9,253 nt of DNA from an uncultured Clostridia bacterium (GCA_937888485.1 CALAQQ010000164.1:1-9253), one strand, 5' to 3'; positions 1 to 7,146 are shown, counted from the stretch's first letter. Program-made: numbers and translations. The notes: generated by a model not told the origin, from the sequence alone.

Positions 1-63
1 CTGCTTCAAGCCACCATAACGGCTACCCATACCAGCCGCCAACAAAAATAATGTAGGTTTCAT
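1..63 (-). CDS. Nucleotidyltransferase, N-terminal fragment (runs off left edge)
   Basis: Only the first 21 codons are present. They begin at the ATG complementary to 61-63 and run off the left edge. The peptide starts MKPTLFLLAAG and continues MGSRYGGLKQ. The AAGMGSRYGG stretch is the nucleotide-binding signature (AAGxGxR) of the NTP-transferase fold that joins a sugar phosphate or similar substrate to an NTP, as in RfbA or GlmU-like enzymes. From memory, this exact style of N-terminus is common in Bacteroides and Prevotella nucleotidyltransferases; that is recall, not a search. No Shine-Dalgarno site precedes the ATG, which is usual in Bacteroidota and unlike every other gene here. The substrate cannot be told from 21 residues. 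The gene probably does not belong to the same genome as the rest of the window. Confidence 0.65.
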   Translation of the reverse strand, partial: MKPTLFLLAAGMGSRYGGLKQ

Positions 64-82
64 AAAAATCAGATTTTTTTAT

Positions 83-136
83 TCAATTAAAGTTCATTAC
101 CGCAAACTTACATAAAAATCTTGAACTTATGAAACC
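83..136 (-). other. Apparent chimeric junction inside the GH42 frame
   Basis: The frame is normal GH42 up to Gly514 (codon at 134-136). It then enters AT-rich, non-homologous sequence and stops at 83-85 (TGA). The following ATG at 61-63 opens an unrelated nucleotidyltransferase on the same strand. This fits a join between Clostridia DNA and DNA upstream of a Bacteroidota gene. No insertion sequence ends, target duplication or attachment site is visible at the join. Confidence 0.6.
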
Positions 137-1675
137 AAAAACATCTTTTAAGTTTTCAGCAGGGAAACCACCTAAGTAGCACAAATCATCACTATCTACC
201 ATACAAGAAAGGTAAGTTGTTACAAAATTACCGCCATTTTTAACGTAACCTTCAATTCTTTCTATTGTGCCATTTTTGAGCATATAAAGGAATGGTGCAA
301 TTACTAAATCATATTTTGTGTAATCATCATCCATTGCAATTATATCAACAGAAATACCCTTTTCCCAGAATGGTTTATACCACTTTGTGCATTCCTCAAA
401 ATACTCTCTGTGTTCATTATTAAAGCCACAGAAATATTGTGTTGCCCAGCTTTCTTCCCAGTCAGCAATAACTGCAACTTTACTGTTACTTCTGCCACCG
501 ACAACATCTGAAAGCTTTTCTAAAACCTCACCTAAATGTGCAACCTCTTCGAATACTCTTGTGTTTTCGTGACCACAATGGTCAACTACTGCACCGTGAT
601 ATTTTTCGTGACCTGCACGGCTCTTTCTCCACTGGAAATACTGAACGCTGTCCGAACCGTGAGCGATTGCCTGAATTGCGGAAAGCTCCTGCATGCCCGA
701 TTTGGGAAGCTTGTTGACATCGTGCCAGTTGACGAGAGAAGGTGTGCTTTCCATCATGAAGAAAGGCTGACCGTCCTTCATTGAACGGAATGCATCGTGC
801 ACAAAAGCAATTTCAAGAGCTTCGGAAACATTTCTGCCCTTATCCCATGCGGGATAGTTGTCCCACGAAACGAGGTCAAGCTCTTTTGCGAATTTCTGAT
901 AGTCGATTCCGTCATACATCTTCATAAAATTGGTGGTGATGGGGATATCGGGAGTAATTTCACGGAGAGGTTCGATTTCGTTTTTATAGAATGAAATGTG
1001 GCTGTCGGAAATAAATCTGTTCCAGCAGAGCTTCATGGCGGGAACGTGGTTTTCGCCTCTGAACTTCGGAGAATTAATCTGTGACCAGTCGTTCACTCTG
1101 TGGCTCCAGAAACCGTTCCACCATTTGTCGTTGAGCTCTTCAAGGTCATTGTGATAGTATTCACGCACCCAGTTTCTGAAGGCTTCCTGACAAAGTTCGC
1201 AGTGGCATTCTCCGCAGTATTCATTGGAGATGTGCCACATTTTGAGCGCAGGGTGGTTTTTGTATCTTTCGGCAATAATGCGGTTGATGTTTCTCACTTT
1301 TTCGCGGTAAACCGGAGAGGTGAGGCAATGGTTATGGCGCACACCGAATTCGTTTCTTATTCCGCTTTCTTCAACTCTGAGAACTTCGGGATATTTCTGC
1401 GCAAGCCAAGGGGGTCTTGCACCGGACGGAGTTGCAAGGATAACGGAAATGCCGTTTTCATGGAGCTTATCCATCATTGTATCGAGCCAGCCGAAATTAT
1501 AAACGCCCTCTTCGGGTTCGATAAGCGACCACGAAAAGATGTTGATAGTTGCGCTGTTGACATGAGCAAGCTTCATCAGGCGCATATCTTCGTCCCAGAT
1601 TTCGGGAGTTTTTATCCACTGGTCGGGGTTATAGTCACTGCCGTGAATCATATGGTCAAAAAATTTCTTTTTCAT
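83..1675 (-). CDS. GH42 beta-galactosidase, 3' end replaced by foreign sequence
   Basis: Glycoside hydrolase family 42 enzyme, expected to release terminal beta-galactose from short galactosides in the cytoplasm; no signal peptide is seen. Residues 1-380 form the TIM barrel, with the acid/base Glu152 in HISNEYC and the nucleophile Glu309 in FFMMESTPS. Cys117, Cys157, Cys159 and Cys162 match the spacing of the GH42 zinc cluster. Residues 398-514 cover the trimerisation/Rossmann-like domain. Family sequence stops at DVFG (511-514); the last 16 residues do not look like GH42, and about 130-150 C-terminal residues are missing compared with the usual 650-690. The start is the ATG at 1675: a Shine-Dalgarno AAAGGA (1685-1690) is 9 nt away, but only 3 nt from the alternative ATG at 1681. 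The 3' third is clearly more AT-rich than the 5' half. GH42 identity is secure; whether the truncation is biological is doubtful. Confidence 0.9.
   Translation of the reverse strand: MKKKFFDHMIHGSDYNPDQWIKTPEIWDEDMRLMKLAHVNSATINIFSWSLIEPEEGVYNFGWLDTMMDKLHENGISVILATPSGARPPWLAQKYPEVLRVEESGIRNEFGVRHNHCLTSPVYREKVRNINRIIAERYKNHPALKMWHISNEYCGECHCELCQEAFRNWVREYYHNDLEELNDKWWNGFWSHRVNDWSQINSPKFRGENHVPAMKLCWNRFISDSHISFYKNEIEPLREITPDIPITTNFMKMYDGIDYQKFAKELDLVSWDNYPAWDKGRNVSEALEIAFVHDAFRSMKDGQPFFMMESTPSLVNWHDVNKLPKSGMQELSAIQAIAHGSDSVQYFQWRKSRAGHEKYHGAVVDHCGHENTRVFEEVAHLGEVLEKLSDVVGGRSNSKVAVIADWEESWATQYFCGFNNEHREYFEECTKWYKPFWEKGISVDIIAMDDDYTKYDLVIAPFLYMLKNGTIERIEGYVKNGGNFVTTYLSCMVDSDDLCYLGGFPAENLKDVFGFISSRFLCKFAVMNFN
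103..110 (-). promoter_or_regulatory. Possible Bacteroides-type -7 element
   Basis: The minus strand reads TAAGTTTG here, matching the Bacteroides -7 consensus TAnnTTTG. It lies about 40 nt before the nucleotidyltransferase ATG at 63, so a leader of roughly 30 nt would follow. A -33 TTTG element is not found at the usual spacing; the nearest TTTG upstream is too far and falls on the GH42 side of the junction. An 8-nt match in AT-rich DNA can arise by chance. Confidence 0.3.
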
Positions 1676-1684
1676 AATCATGAG

Positions 1685-1690
1685 TCCTTT
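1685..1690 (-). promoter_or_regulatory. Ribosome binding site fixing the GH42 start
   Basis: AAAGGA on the minus strand, 9 nt before the ATG at 1675 and only 3 nt before the in-frame ATG at 1681. The spacing favours 1675, giving a protein that begins MKKKFFDH. Confidence 0.7.
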
Positions 1691-1699
1691 GTATATAAC

Positions 1700-1729
1700 A
1701 AGCCTCTTTGCCGTGCGGCAAGGAGGCTT
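1700..1729 (-). terminator. Imperfect terminator hairpin after argD
   Basis: Inverted repeat: AAGCCTC and GAGGCTT (7 bp), one mismatch, then TTGCC and GGCAA (5 bp) around a 4-nt GTGC loop. It starts 5 nt past the argD stop. In the direction of argD transcription the sequence after the stem is TTGTTATATAC-like rather than a run of T, so termination may be partial. The plus-strand side (CTTTATTATTC) is somewhat more T-rich. The downstream GH42 start codon is only 24 nt past the hairpin. Confidence 0.6.
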
Positions 1730-1734
1730 CTTTA

Positions 1735-2898
1735 TTATTCTTCGATAGCTTCAATGAGCTTGTCAATTGCCATTTCAAGAAGGCAGAAGGGAATATTGAG
1801 CGGAGGAAGAAGACGTACCTTGGTTTTTGCGCTCAGAACGAGAACGCCTTTTTCCATAGCCGATGCAATAACTGCCTTTGCGGGCTTATCGCATTCGATA
1901 CCGAGCATAAGACCTTTGCCTGTTACGCTCTTTACGTTTTTGCATTGTGAGAGCCTTGAAATGATATATTCGCTCTTTTCGTTGACTTCATCAAGAAGCT
2001 CGTCTGTTATTCTTGAAAGAATGCTTATTGCACCTGCACAGCAGATAGGATTGCCGCCGAAGGTTGAACCGTGTGAACCTGCGGTGAGGACGTCCTGAAC
2101 CTTTTCGCCGAGCATTGTGCATCCGAGGGGGAGACCGCCTGCAAGACCCTTTGCGGTTGAAACGATATCGGGTGTGATGCCGTAGTTCATGTAGCCGTAA
2201 AGCTTGCCCGTTCTTCCGTTTCCTGTCTGTACTTCGTCGATGATAACGAGCATATTCTTTTCTTTTGCAATTTCGCAAACGCCCTTGACGAATTCCTCTG
2301 TCAGAGGAAGAACACCGCCTTCGCCCTGAATTGTTTCCATCATGATTGCGGCGCAGTTGTTATTCTCTGCAAGCTCCTTTACGGAGTCGAGATTGTTAGC
2401 TTCCGCATAAACAAAACCTTCGGTGAAAGGACCGAAATCTGTGTGGAAATTATCCTGACCTGTTGCCGCAAGAGTTGTTATTGTTCTGCCGTGGAAGCTG
2501 TTTTTGAGGGTGATGATTGTTGAATTGCCTTCGCCCTTATTTTTAAGTGCCCAGAGTCTTGCCGTTTTGATTGCGCATTCGTTTGCTTCCGCACCCGAGT
2601 TTGAGAAGAAAACCTTCTTCATTCCCGTTCTTTCGCAGAGCATTTCAGCCAAATCAACGCAAGGCTTTGTGTAGTAAAGATTTGATGTGTGACCGAGAAG
2701 CGAAGCCTGAACTGTTATTGCCTCAAGCCATTCATCGTCGGCTGTGCCGAAGGTGTTGACAGCGATACCGCTTCCCAGGTCAATATATTCTTTTTCGTTG
2801 TTATCGTAGAGCAATGCGCCGTTGCCCTCGCAAAGTTCAAGGGGGAAACGTGCGTAAGTGCCTGCGACATACTGCTTATCTTTTTCAATGATTGACAT
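1735..2898 (-). CDS. argD: Acetylornithine aminotransferase ArgD
   Basis: PLP-dependent class III aminotransferase of 387 residues, the usual length. It converts N-acetylglutamate-5-semialdehyde plus glutamate to N2-acetylornithine plus 2-oxoglutarate, the fourth step of ornithine synthesis, in the cytoplasm. Visible motifs are SGAEANE (101-107) for phosphate binding, NSFHGRT (133-139), DEVQTGNGRTG (221-231) with the Asp that contacts the pyridine nitrogen, the PLP Lys250 in STAKGLAGGLPLG, and GSHGSTFGGNP (274-284). It follows argB by 11 bp, and its GAGG ribosome binding site overlaps the argB stop codon, so translation is probably coupled. Class III aminotransferases overlap in specificity (ornithine, GABA or succinyldiaminopimelate), but the argC-J-B context settles ArgD. 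It is the last arg gene before a terminator-like hairpin; argF and argG/H are not in the window. Confidence 0.96.
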   Translation of the reverse strand: MSIIEKDKQYVAGTYARFPLELCEGNGALLYDNNEKEYIDLGSGIAVNTFGTADDEWLEAITVQASLLGHTSNLYYTKPCVDLAEMLCERTGMKKVFFSNSGAEANECAIKTARLWALKNKGEGNSTIITLKNSFHGRTITTLAATGQDNFHTDFGPFTEGFVYAEANNLDSVKELAENNNCAAIMMETIQGEGGVLPLTEEFVKGVCEIAKEKNMLVIIDEVQTGNGRTGKLYGYMNYGITPDIVSTAKGLAGGLPLGCTMLGEKVQDVLTAGSHGSTFGGNPICCAGAISILSRITDELLDEVNEKSEYIISRLSQCKNVKSVTGKGLMLGIECDKPAKAVIASAMEKGVLVLSAKTKVRLLPPLNIPFCLLEMAIDKLIEAIEE

Positions 2899-2909
2899 AA
2901 TTATTAACC

Positions 2910-3767
2910 TCAGCTTTGAACAAACATTGTACCCAGACCTTCATCGGTGAGAATTTCGATGAGAAGCGAATGGGGAACTCTGCCGTCAATGATAAATACT
3001 TTTTTAACACCTCTGCGGATTGCTTCACGGCAGCAGTCAATCTTGGGAATCATGCCGCCCGAGATAATTCCGTCATTGATGAGTTCGGGGATTTCGCTTA
3101 CCGATACCTTGGAAATAAGGGTTGAGGGGTCGTTTATATCACGGAGCAATCCTGCGATATCGGTCATGGAAATAAAGCTTTCCGCACCGAGAATGCCTGC
3201 GATTTTTGCGGCAGCTGTGTCAGCGTTGATGTTGTAAACGTTGCCGTCATTGTCGCAGCCCGTTGTTGAAATAACGGGAACATAGCCCATGTTAAGCAAA
3301 TCAATGATAGGTTCGGGATTGATGTCGGTGATTTCGCCGACAAAACCGAGTCTTTCATCCTTCACCTCTGCGGTGATAAGGTGGTTATCCGCACCGCAAA
3401 GACCGATTGCCTTGCAGCCGAGTCTGCCGAGAAGAGCAACGAGGCTCTTGTTGACCTTGCCTGCAAGCACCATCTGAACAACGTCAGCGGTTTCTTTGTC
3501 GGTAACACGAAGTCCGTCAACGAATTCGCTTTTTTTGCCGATTTTGCCGAGCATATCGGTGATTTCGGGACCGCCGCCGTGAACGAGAACGACTTTGATG
3601 CCGATTTGTGAAAGCAGAGCGATATCGCCCATAACTGCATCCTTGAGTTCTTCGTTAATCATGGCGTTACCGCCGTATTTGATAACAACAATCTTATTTG
3701 AATATTTCTGTATGTAGGGGAGTGCTTCAACAAGCACCTGACCCCTCATTGCGTTTGAAAGTTCCAT
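2910..3767 (-). CDS. argB: N-acetylglutamate kinase ArgB, arginine-sensitive type
   Basis: Amino-acid kinase family enzyme of 285 residues that phosphorylates N-acetylglutamate with ATP, the second step of arginine synthesis. Motifs seen: KYGGNAM (30-36), VHGGGPEI (62-69) for substrate and phosphate, Arg87, NINADTAA (179-186), catalytic-type Asp203 in MTDIAG, and GGMIPKID (237-244) with ATP-binding Lys242. Residues 1-25 add the N-terminal helix (MRGQVLVEALPYIQKYSNK) present in hexameric, arginine-inhibited kinases and absent in the E. coli type, so feedback inhibition by arginine is inferred. The ATG at 3767 has an AAGAGG site 7 nt upstream that overlaps the argJ stop codon. It lies between argJ and argD with 11-bp gaps on both sides. 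Confidence 0.97.
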   Translation of the reverse strand: MELSNAMRGQVLVEALPYIQKYSNKIVVIKYGGNAMINEELKDAVMGDIALLSQIGIKVVLVHGGGPEITDMLGKIGKKSEFVDGLRVTDKETADVVQMVLAGKVNKSLVALLGRLGCKAIGLCGADNHLITAEVKDERLGFVGEITDINPEPIIDLLNMGYVPVISTTGCDNDGNVYNINADTAAAKIAGILGAESFISMTDIAGLLRDINDPSTLISKVSVSEIPELINDGIISGGMIPKIDCCREAIRRGVKKVFIIDGRVPHSLLIEILTDEGLGTMFVQS

Positions 3768-3778
3768 TTTATTACCTC

Positions 3779-4990
3779 TTAAGTTCTGTAGTCGCCGTTT
3801 ATTTTAACGTAATCATATGTAAGGTCGCATCCCCATGCGGTTGCAGATGCGTCGCCGCTGTTGAGTTCGATGAGAACCTGAATTTCTTTTTCTGTGAGAA
3901 CCTCTTTTGCGATTTCTTCCGAGAAATCAATGCCTGCACCGTTTTTGCAGACTTTTACTTCGCCTGCAATGGATTTGAACGCAACGTCAACCTTGTTGAC
4001 ATCGACATCGGCACCGCTGTAACCGATGGCGCAGAGAACTCTGCCCCAGTTTGCGTCTGCACCGAACATTGCAGCCTTGAAAAGCGATGAGCAGATAACC
4101 GATTTTGAAACGGTAACTGCGGTTTCTTTTGAGTTTGCACCTGTTACGATGCATTCGAGAAGCTTTGTTGCGCCTTCGCCGTCGCCCGCAATCATGCGGC
4201 AGAGATGAGTTGTGACAGCGCTCAGTGCCTTGCAGAATTCATCGAAAGCTTCGCCCTCTGCGGTGATTTCTTCGTTTCCTGCCATGCCGTTTGCCATAAC
4301 GGAAACCATGTCGTTTGTTGAGGTGTCACCGTCAACGCTTACCATGTTGAATGAATCCTTAACATCTTCGCTGAGTGCCTTCTGAAGCATTTCGCTTGAA
4401 ATTGCGCAGTCGGTTGTTACGAAAACGAGCATTGTTGCCATGTTGGGATGAATCATTCCTGAACCCTTTGCGATACCGCCGATTCTGCATTCCACTCCAT
4501 TGATATCGAATGAATATGAAACGATTTTTTCAACCGTATCGGTTGTCATGATAGCTGCCGCAGCATCTTCGCTTTCAGCCTTGAGCTCTTTGACGAGCGA
4601 AGGAACACCTTCTGCAATGGGAGTGATGTCGAGAGTCTGACCGATAACACCCGTTGATGCAACGATGATATCGTTTGCGGATATGTCAAGCTCTTTTGAA
4701 ATGAGAGCGCACATTTCTTCGGCGATTTCGATGCCGTTTGCGTTGCAGGTGTTTGCGTTACCGCTGTTGCAGATAACTGCCTGTGCAAAGCCGTCGGCAA
4801 CGTTATTCTTGGTAACGGTTATGGGTGCACCCTTAACGAGATTTGTAGTGTAAACACAAGCGGCATTAGCCTTCTTTTCGCTGAAAATAAGAGCGAGGTC
4901 TTTTTTTGTTTTGTTTTTTCTTATACCGCAGTGAACACCGCTTGCGGTAAAGCCTTTTGCGGCGCAGATGCCGCCCGAAATCTGTTTCAT
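3779..4990 (-). CDS. argJ: Ornithine acetyltransferase ArgJ (autoprocessing)
   Basis: Ntn-hydrolase-like enzyme of 403 residues that moves the acetyl group from N-acetylornithine to glutamate, releasing ornithine and regenerating N-acetylglutamate. It is made as one chain that cuts itself before a nucleophilic Thr. Here the site is Ala185-Thr186 in HPNMATMLVF, giving alpha (1-185) and beta (186-403) chains. The oxyanion-hole pair Thr113-Gly114 is in ASTGVIG, and the C-terminus ends in the family-typical DYVKINGDYRT. The start is the ATG at 4990 (MKQISGG), with AAAGGA 8 nt upstream; an upstream in-frame ATG at 5035 lies inside argC and would add 15 unlikely residues. The gap to argC is 16 bp. 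Presence of ArgJ implies the acetyl-recycling route; whether it also uses acetyl-CoA (bifunctional) cannot be told from sequence. Confidence 0.96.
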   Translation of the reverse strand: MKQISGGICAAKGFTASGVHCGIRKNKTKKDLALIFSEKKANAACVYTTNLVKGAPITVTKNNVADGFAQAVICNSGNANTCNANGIEIAEEMCALISKELDISANDIIVASTGVIGQTLDITPIAEGVPSLVKELKAESEDAAAAIMTTDTVEKIVSYSFDINGVECRIGGIAKGSGMIHPNMATMLVFVTTDCAISSEMLQKALSEDVKDSFNMVSVDGDTSTNDMVSVMANGMAGNEEITAEGEAFDEFCKALSAVTTHLCRMIAGDGEGATKLLECIVTGANSKETAVTVSKSVICSSLFKAAMFGADANWGRVLCAIGYSGADVDVNKVDVAFKSIAGEVKVCKNGAGIDFSEEIAKEVLTEKEIQVLIELNSGDASATAWGCDLTYDYVKINGDYRT

Positions 4991-4998
4991 TCTATGTA

Positions 4999-5004
4999 TC
5001 CTTT
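4999..5004 (-). promoter_or_regulatory. Ribosome binding site fixing the argJ start
   Basis: AAAGGA on the minus strand, 8 nt before the ATG at 4990 and just past the argC TGA (5007-5009). It supports the shorter 403-residue ArgJ over the 418-residue reading from 5035. Confidence 0.75.
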
Positions 5005-5006
5005 CA

Positions 5007-5945
5007 TCAGAGAAAAAGTCCCGTTTTCGGGTCAATTCCCATGAGTATGTTCATGCATTCGATTGCCGCACCCGATGCACCTTTGCCGAGGTTATCGTAG
5101 CGTGCAAGCAGAAGAATTCTTTCTTCGTTGCCCTGAACGAAAATCTGCATTCCGTCGTTACCGCTCATTGTTTCGGCGCAGAACATTGCATCATCGCCGA
5201 GGTTTTCGGTATACTTTACGAAATCCGAATTATACGAAGCCTTGTAAACATTTATTATATCACAGATACCCTTGCCATTGCAAAGGTTTTTTGCAAAAAT
5301 AGGAACAGAAACTGCCATTCCGCTGTAAAAATCCGCAACAATGGGGCTGAACATGGGTGCATTTTCGATTCCTGTTATCGCTTTCATCTCTTTGAGATGC
5401 TTATGTTCCTGTGTAAGACCGTACTGACGGGGTGAATTGAGGAAAGCTTCTCTTGAACCGTTTTCATACTGTGCAATCATCTTTTTACCGCCGCCGCTGT
5501 ATCCTGTAACGGAGGTGCAGGTCAGCAGTGCATCGGCAGGGAGGATTCCCGCCGCAACGAGGGGGTAAACAAGAGCGATAAAGCCGCTTGCATGACAGCC
5601 GGGAACGGCAACACGTTTTGAATTTTTGATTTTTTCAAGATGTGCGGGTGAGAGTTCGGGGAAACCGTATGCCCAGTCGGGGAGTGTACGGTGAGCAGTT
5701 GAAGCATCGATAACCTTAACATCGGGGTTTTCGATGAGCGAAACTGCTTCTCGTGCCGCCGCATCGGGAAGGCAGAGAAAGGTGATGTCGCAGGAATTGA
5801 GAGCTTCTTTTCTTGCCTCGGTATCCTTTCTCTTATCTTCGCTCAAAACGATGAGCTCGATATCTTCACGGGATGATATGCGCTGAAAGATGCGCAGACC
5901 CGTTGTTCCTTCTTTTCCGTCTATAAAAATCTTTGTTTTTTTCAT
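5007..5945 (-). CDS. argC: N-acetyl-gamma-glutamyl-phosphate reductase ArgC (short type)
   Basis: NADPH-dependent reductase of 312 residues that converts N-acetylglutamyl-5-phosphate to the semialdehyde, the third step of arginine synthesis. The N-terminal Rossmann domain carries IFIDGKEGTTGLRI (6-19), the glycine-rich loop of the shorter ArgC subfamily (about 310 residues, versus about 340 in the common type). The catalytic Cys117 lies in VAVPGCHASGF, SVTGYSGGGKK (145-155) is a conserved substrate loop, and the HKH motif at 181-183 supplies the active-site His. The start ATG at 5945 has AGAGG 9 nt upstream. It is the first gene of the operon, about 25 nt downstream of the inferred transcription start, and sits directly behind the ArgR-like operator region. 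Confidence 0.95.
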   Translation of the reverse strand: MKKTKIFIDGKEGTTGLRIFQRISSREDIELIVLSEDKRKDTEARKEALNSCDITFLCLPDAAAREAVSLIENPDVKVIDASTAHRTLPDWAYGFPELSPAHLEKIKNSKRVAVPGCHASGFIALVYPLVAAGILPADALLTCTSVTGYSGGGKKMIAQYENGSREAFLNSPRQYGLTQEHKHLKEMKAITGIENAPMFSPIVADFYSGMAVSVPIFAKNLCNGKGICDIINVYKASYNSDFVKYTENLGDDAMFCAETMSGNDGMQIFVQGNEERILLLARYDNLGKGASGAAIECMNILMGIDPKTGLFL

Positions 5946-5971
5946 TATAATATACCTCTGGAAATAATATA

Positions 5972-6048
5972 CGCATAATTATACATAAAAGAATGCATAA
6001 AGTCAAGTTAATTTTGCATAATCACATACTGTTTGTGAATATTATGCA
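5972..6048 (-). promoter_or_regulatory. Putative ArgR operator array (ARG-box-like half-sites)
   Basis: The best box is 5972-5985, TGTATAATTATGCG on the minus strand, close to the ARG box pattern TGNAT-N4-ATNCA with one outer mismatch; it covers the -10 element. Related half-sites TGCATAA occur on the plus strand at 5994-6000 and 6015-6021, and in inverted form at 6042-6048. The three direct half-sites start about 22 and 21 bp apart, two helical turns, which matches the centre-to-centre spacing of paired ARG boxes. The outer boxes are degenerate in their second half. ArgR itself is not in the window, so the link is inferred from motif, phasing and position. Confidence 0.55.
5978..6006 (-). 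promoter_or_regulatory. Sigma-A promoter of the argCJBD operon
   Basis: On the minus strand, TTGACT (6001-6006) and TATAAT (5978-5983) are separated by exactly 17 bp. That is 5 of 6 and 6 of 6 matches to the sigma-A consensus. Start of transcription would be near 5970, giving a leader of about 25 nt before the argC ATG. No leader peptide or riboswitch fits in that space, so control is likely at initiation, by the overlapping ArgR-like sites. Confidence 0.85.
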
Positions 6049-6090
6049 ATAAAACATTATCTGCAGTTCCTGTTTGTGCAAAATGATAAA

Positions 6091-7089
6091 TCAGACAATA
6101 ATTTTCTTCTTTGCAACTATCTCGTTTTCGGGTTTATCGCCGTCAAAAAAGCTCTTGATGTTGCCGAGGGTAATCTCTGCAATCCTTTTCAGAGCTTCGT
6201 GGGTGAGGAATGCCTGGTGGGAGGTAACAAGCACGTTAGGCATCATGATGAGGCGTGAAAGCACGTCGTCTTTTAAGATGCTTTCGGATAAATCCTCATA
6301 GAAAAATTCGCTTTCTTCTTCGTAAACGTCAAGACCTGCACCGCCGATTTTTCCGCTTTTGATACCGTTAATGAGAGATTCTGTGTCGATGAGTGCACCT
6401 CTTGAGGTGTTGAGAATAAACACTTTTTCTTTCATCATTTTTATAGAATAATCGTTTATCATGTGGTAGGTATCGCTTGTGAGAGGGCAGTGAAGCGAAA
6501 TAACGTCGGCACGCTGAAAGAGTTCTTCAAGCGGAACATATTCGAGATAGCCTTGTGAGGGGAAGGGGTCGTAGGCGATAACATTCATGCCGATGCCTCT
6601 GCAAATATCGATGAATGCCATGCCGATTTTGCCCGTGCCGATTGCACCGAGGGTTTTGCCGTGCAAATCGAATCCGACAAAGCCGTTTAGACTGAAATTA
6701 AAATCTCTTGTGCGGATATATGCCTTGTGTGTTTTTCTGACAAGAGTGAGAAGAAGCGCAAGAGTATGCTCTGCAACAGCGTGGGGAGAATATTCGGGAA
6801 CACGCACAATGGTCATAACATCTTTTGCGGCATGGAGGTCAACGTTGTTATAGCCTGCACAGCGCATGGCGATTATCTCAACGCCGTTTTCTTTGAGAAC
6901 ATCAATTGTTTCTTTGCATATATCGTCGTTGACAAAGGCGCATACCGCCTTGACTCCTTTTGCCATGACAGCGGTGCGCGGATTTAATTTTGATTCAAAA
7001 TATTCGATTTCAATGCCGTAACTTTCTTTAAGGGCATCAAAATAAATCTTGTCATACGGTTTTGTATCAAAAAAAGCTATTCTTAACAT
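6091..7089 (-). CDS. ldhA: D-lactate dehydrogenase (fermentative, LdhA-type)
   Basis: NAD-dependent D-2-hydroxyacid dehydrogenase of 332 residues, the usual length for LdhA, predicted to reduce pyruvate to D-lactate and reoxidise NADH. The NAD domain has GTGKIG (151-156), followed by Asp174 in AYDPFP, the acidic residue expected for NAD rather than NADP preference. The catalytic set is Arg230 (NTSRGALID), Glu259 (DVYEEE) and His291 (TSHQAFLT); the spacing of 29 and 61 residues matches Arg235/Glu264/His296 of the D-lactate dehydrogenase family. VPEYSPHAVAEH (97-108) is the conserved substrate-side loop. The ATG at 7089 has AGAAGG about 6 nt upstream. Only 26 bp separate it from a hairpin behind the DUF1015 gene. 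A related 2-hydroxyacid dehydrogenase acting on other 2-oxoacids is the main alternative. No clear terminator follows it. Confidence 0.85.
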   Translation of the reverse strand: MLRIAFFDTKPYDKIYFDALKESYGIEIEYFESKLNPRTAVMAKGVKAVCAFVNDDICKETIDVLKENGVEIIAMRCAGYNNVDLHAAKDVMTIVRVPEYSPHAVAEHTLALLLTLVRKTHKAYIRTRDFNFSLNGFVGFDLHGKTLGAIGTGKIGMAFIDICRGIGMNVIAYDPFPSQGYLEYVPLEELFQRADVISLHCPLTSDTYHMINDYSIKMMKEKVFILNTSRGALIDTESLINGIKSGKIGGAGLDVYEEESEFFYEDLSESILKDDVLSRLIMMPNVLVTSHQAFLTHEALKRIAEITLGNIKSFFDGDKPENEIVAKKKIIV

Positions 7090-7115
7090 ATAATCATCCT
7101 TCTGACATAAATATA

Positions 7116-7146
7116 TCCTTTCGGGAATAGTTTATCCCCGAAAGGA
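7116..7146 (-). terminator. Hairpin between DUF1015 gene and ldhA
   Basis: Perfect 10-bp stem (TCCTTTCGGG with CCCGAAAGGA) around an 11-nt loop, beginning 8 nt past the DUF1015 stop codon. On the minus strand the stem is followed by ATATATTTATG, only a weak T-rich tail. It may act as a partial terminator, or as a stabilising or processing structure. There is no space for a full promoter between it and ldhA unless the promoter overlaps the hairpin or lies inside the upstream gene. Confidence 0.55.

Noticed and set aside
1..140. Mobile-element insertion as the cause of the GH42 truncation
   Set aside because: No transposase, terminal inverted repeats or target-site duplication is seen; the sequence past the join opens as a housekeeping-type nucleotidyltransferase.
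1100..2098. 332-codon plus-strand open frame spanning the GH42/argD boundary
   Set aside because: It is antisense to two confidently identified enzymes and crosses the gap between them; its protein has no recognisable domain, and its openness follows from the codon bias of the minus-strand genes.
4991..5035. Longer ArgJ start giving 15 extra residues
   Set aside because: Would overlap argC by 29 bp, lacks a proper ribosome binding site, and the extra residues are the out-of-frame argC tail; the ATG at 4990 has a good site.
4968..5435. 155-codon plus-strand open frame over the argC/argJ border
   Set aside because: Antisense to argC and argJ, with no ribosome binding site or family resemblance.
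5946..6090. Riboswitch or T-box leader before argC
   Set aside because: The inferred promoter leaves a leader of only about 25 nt, too short for either, and no T-box or terminator pair is visible.
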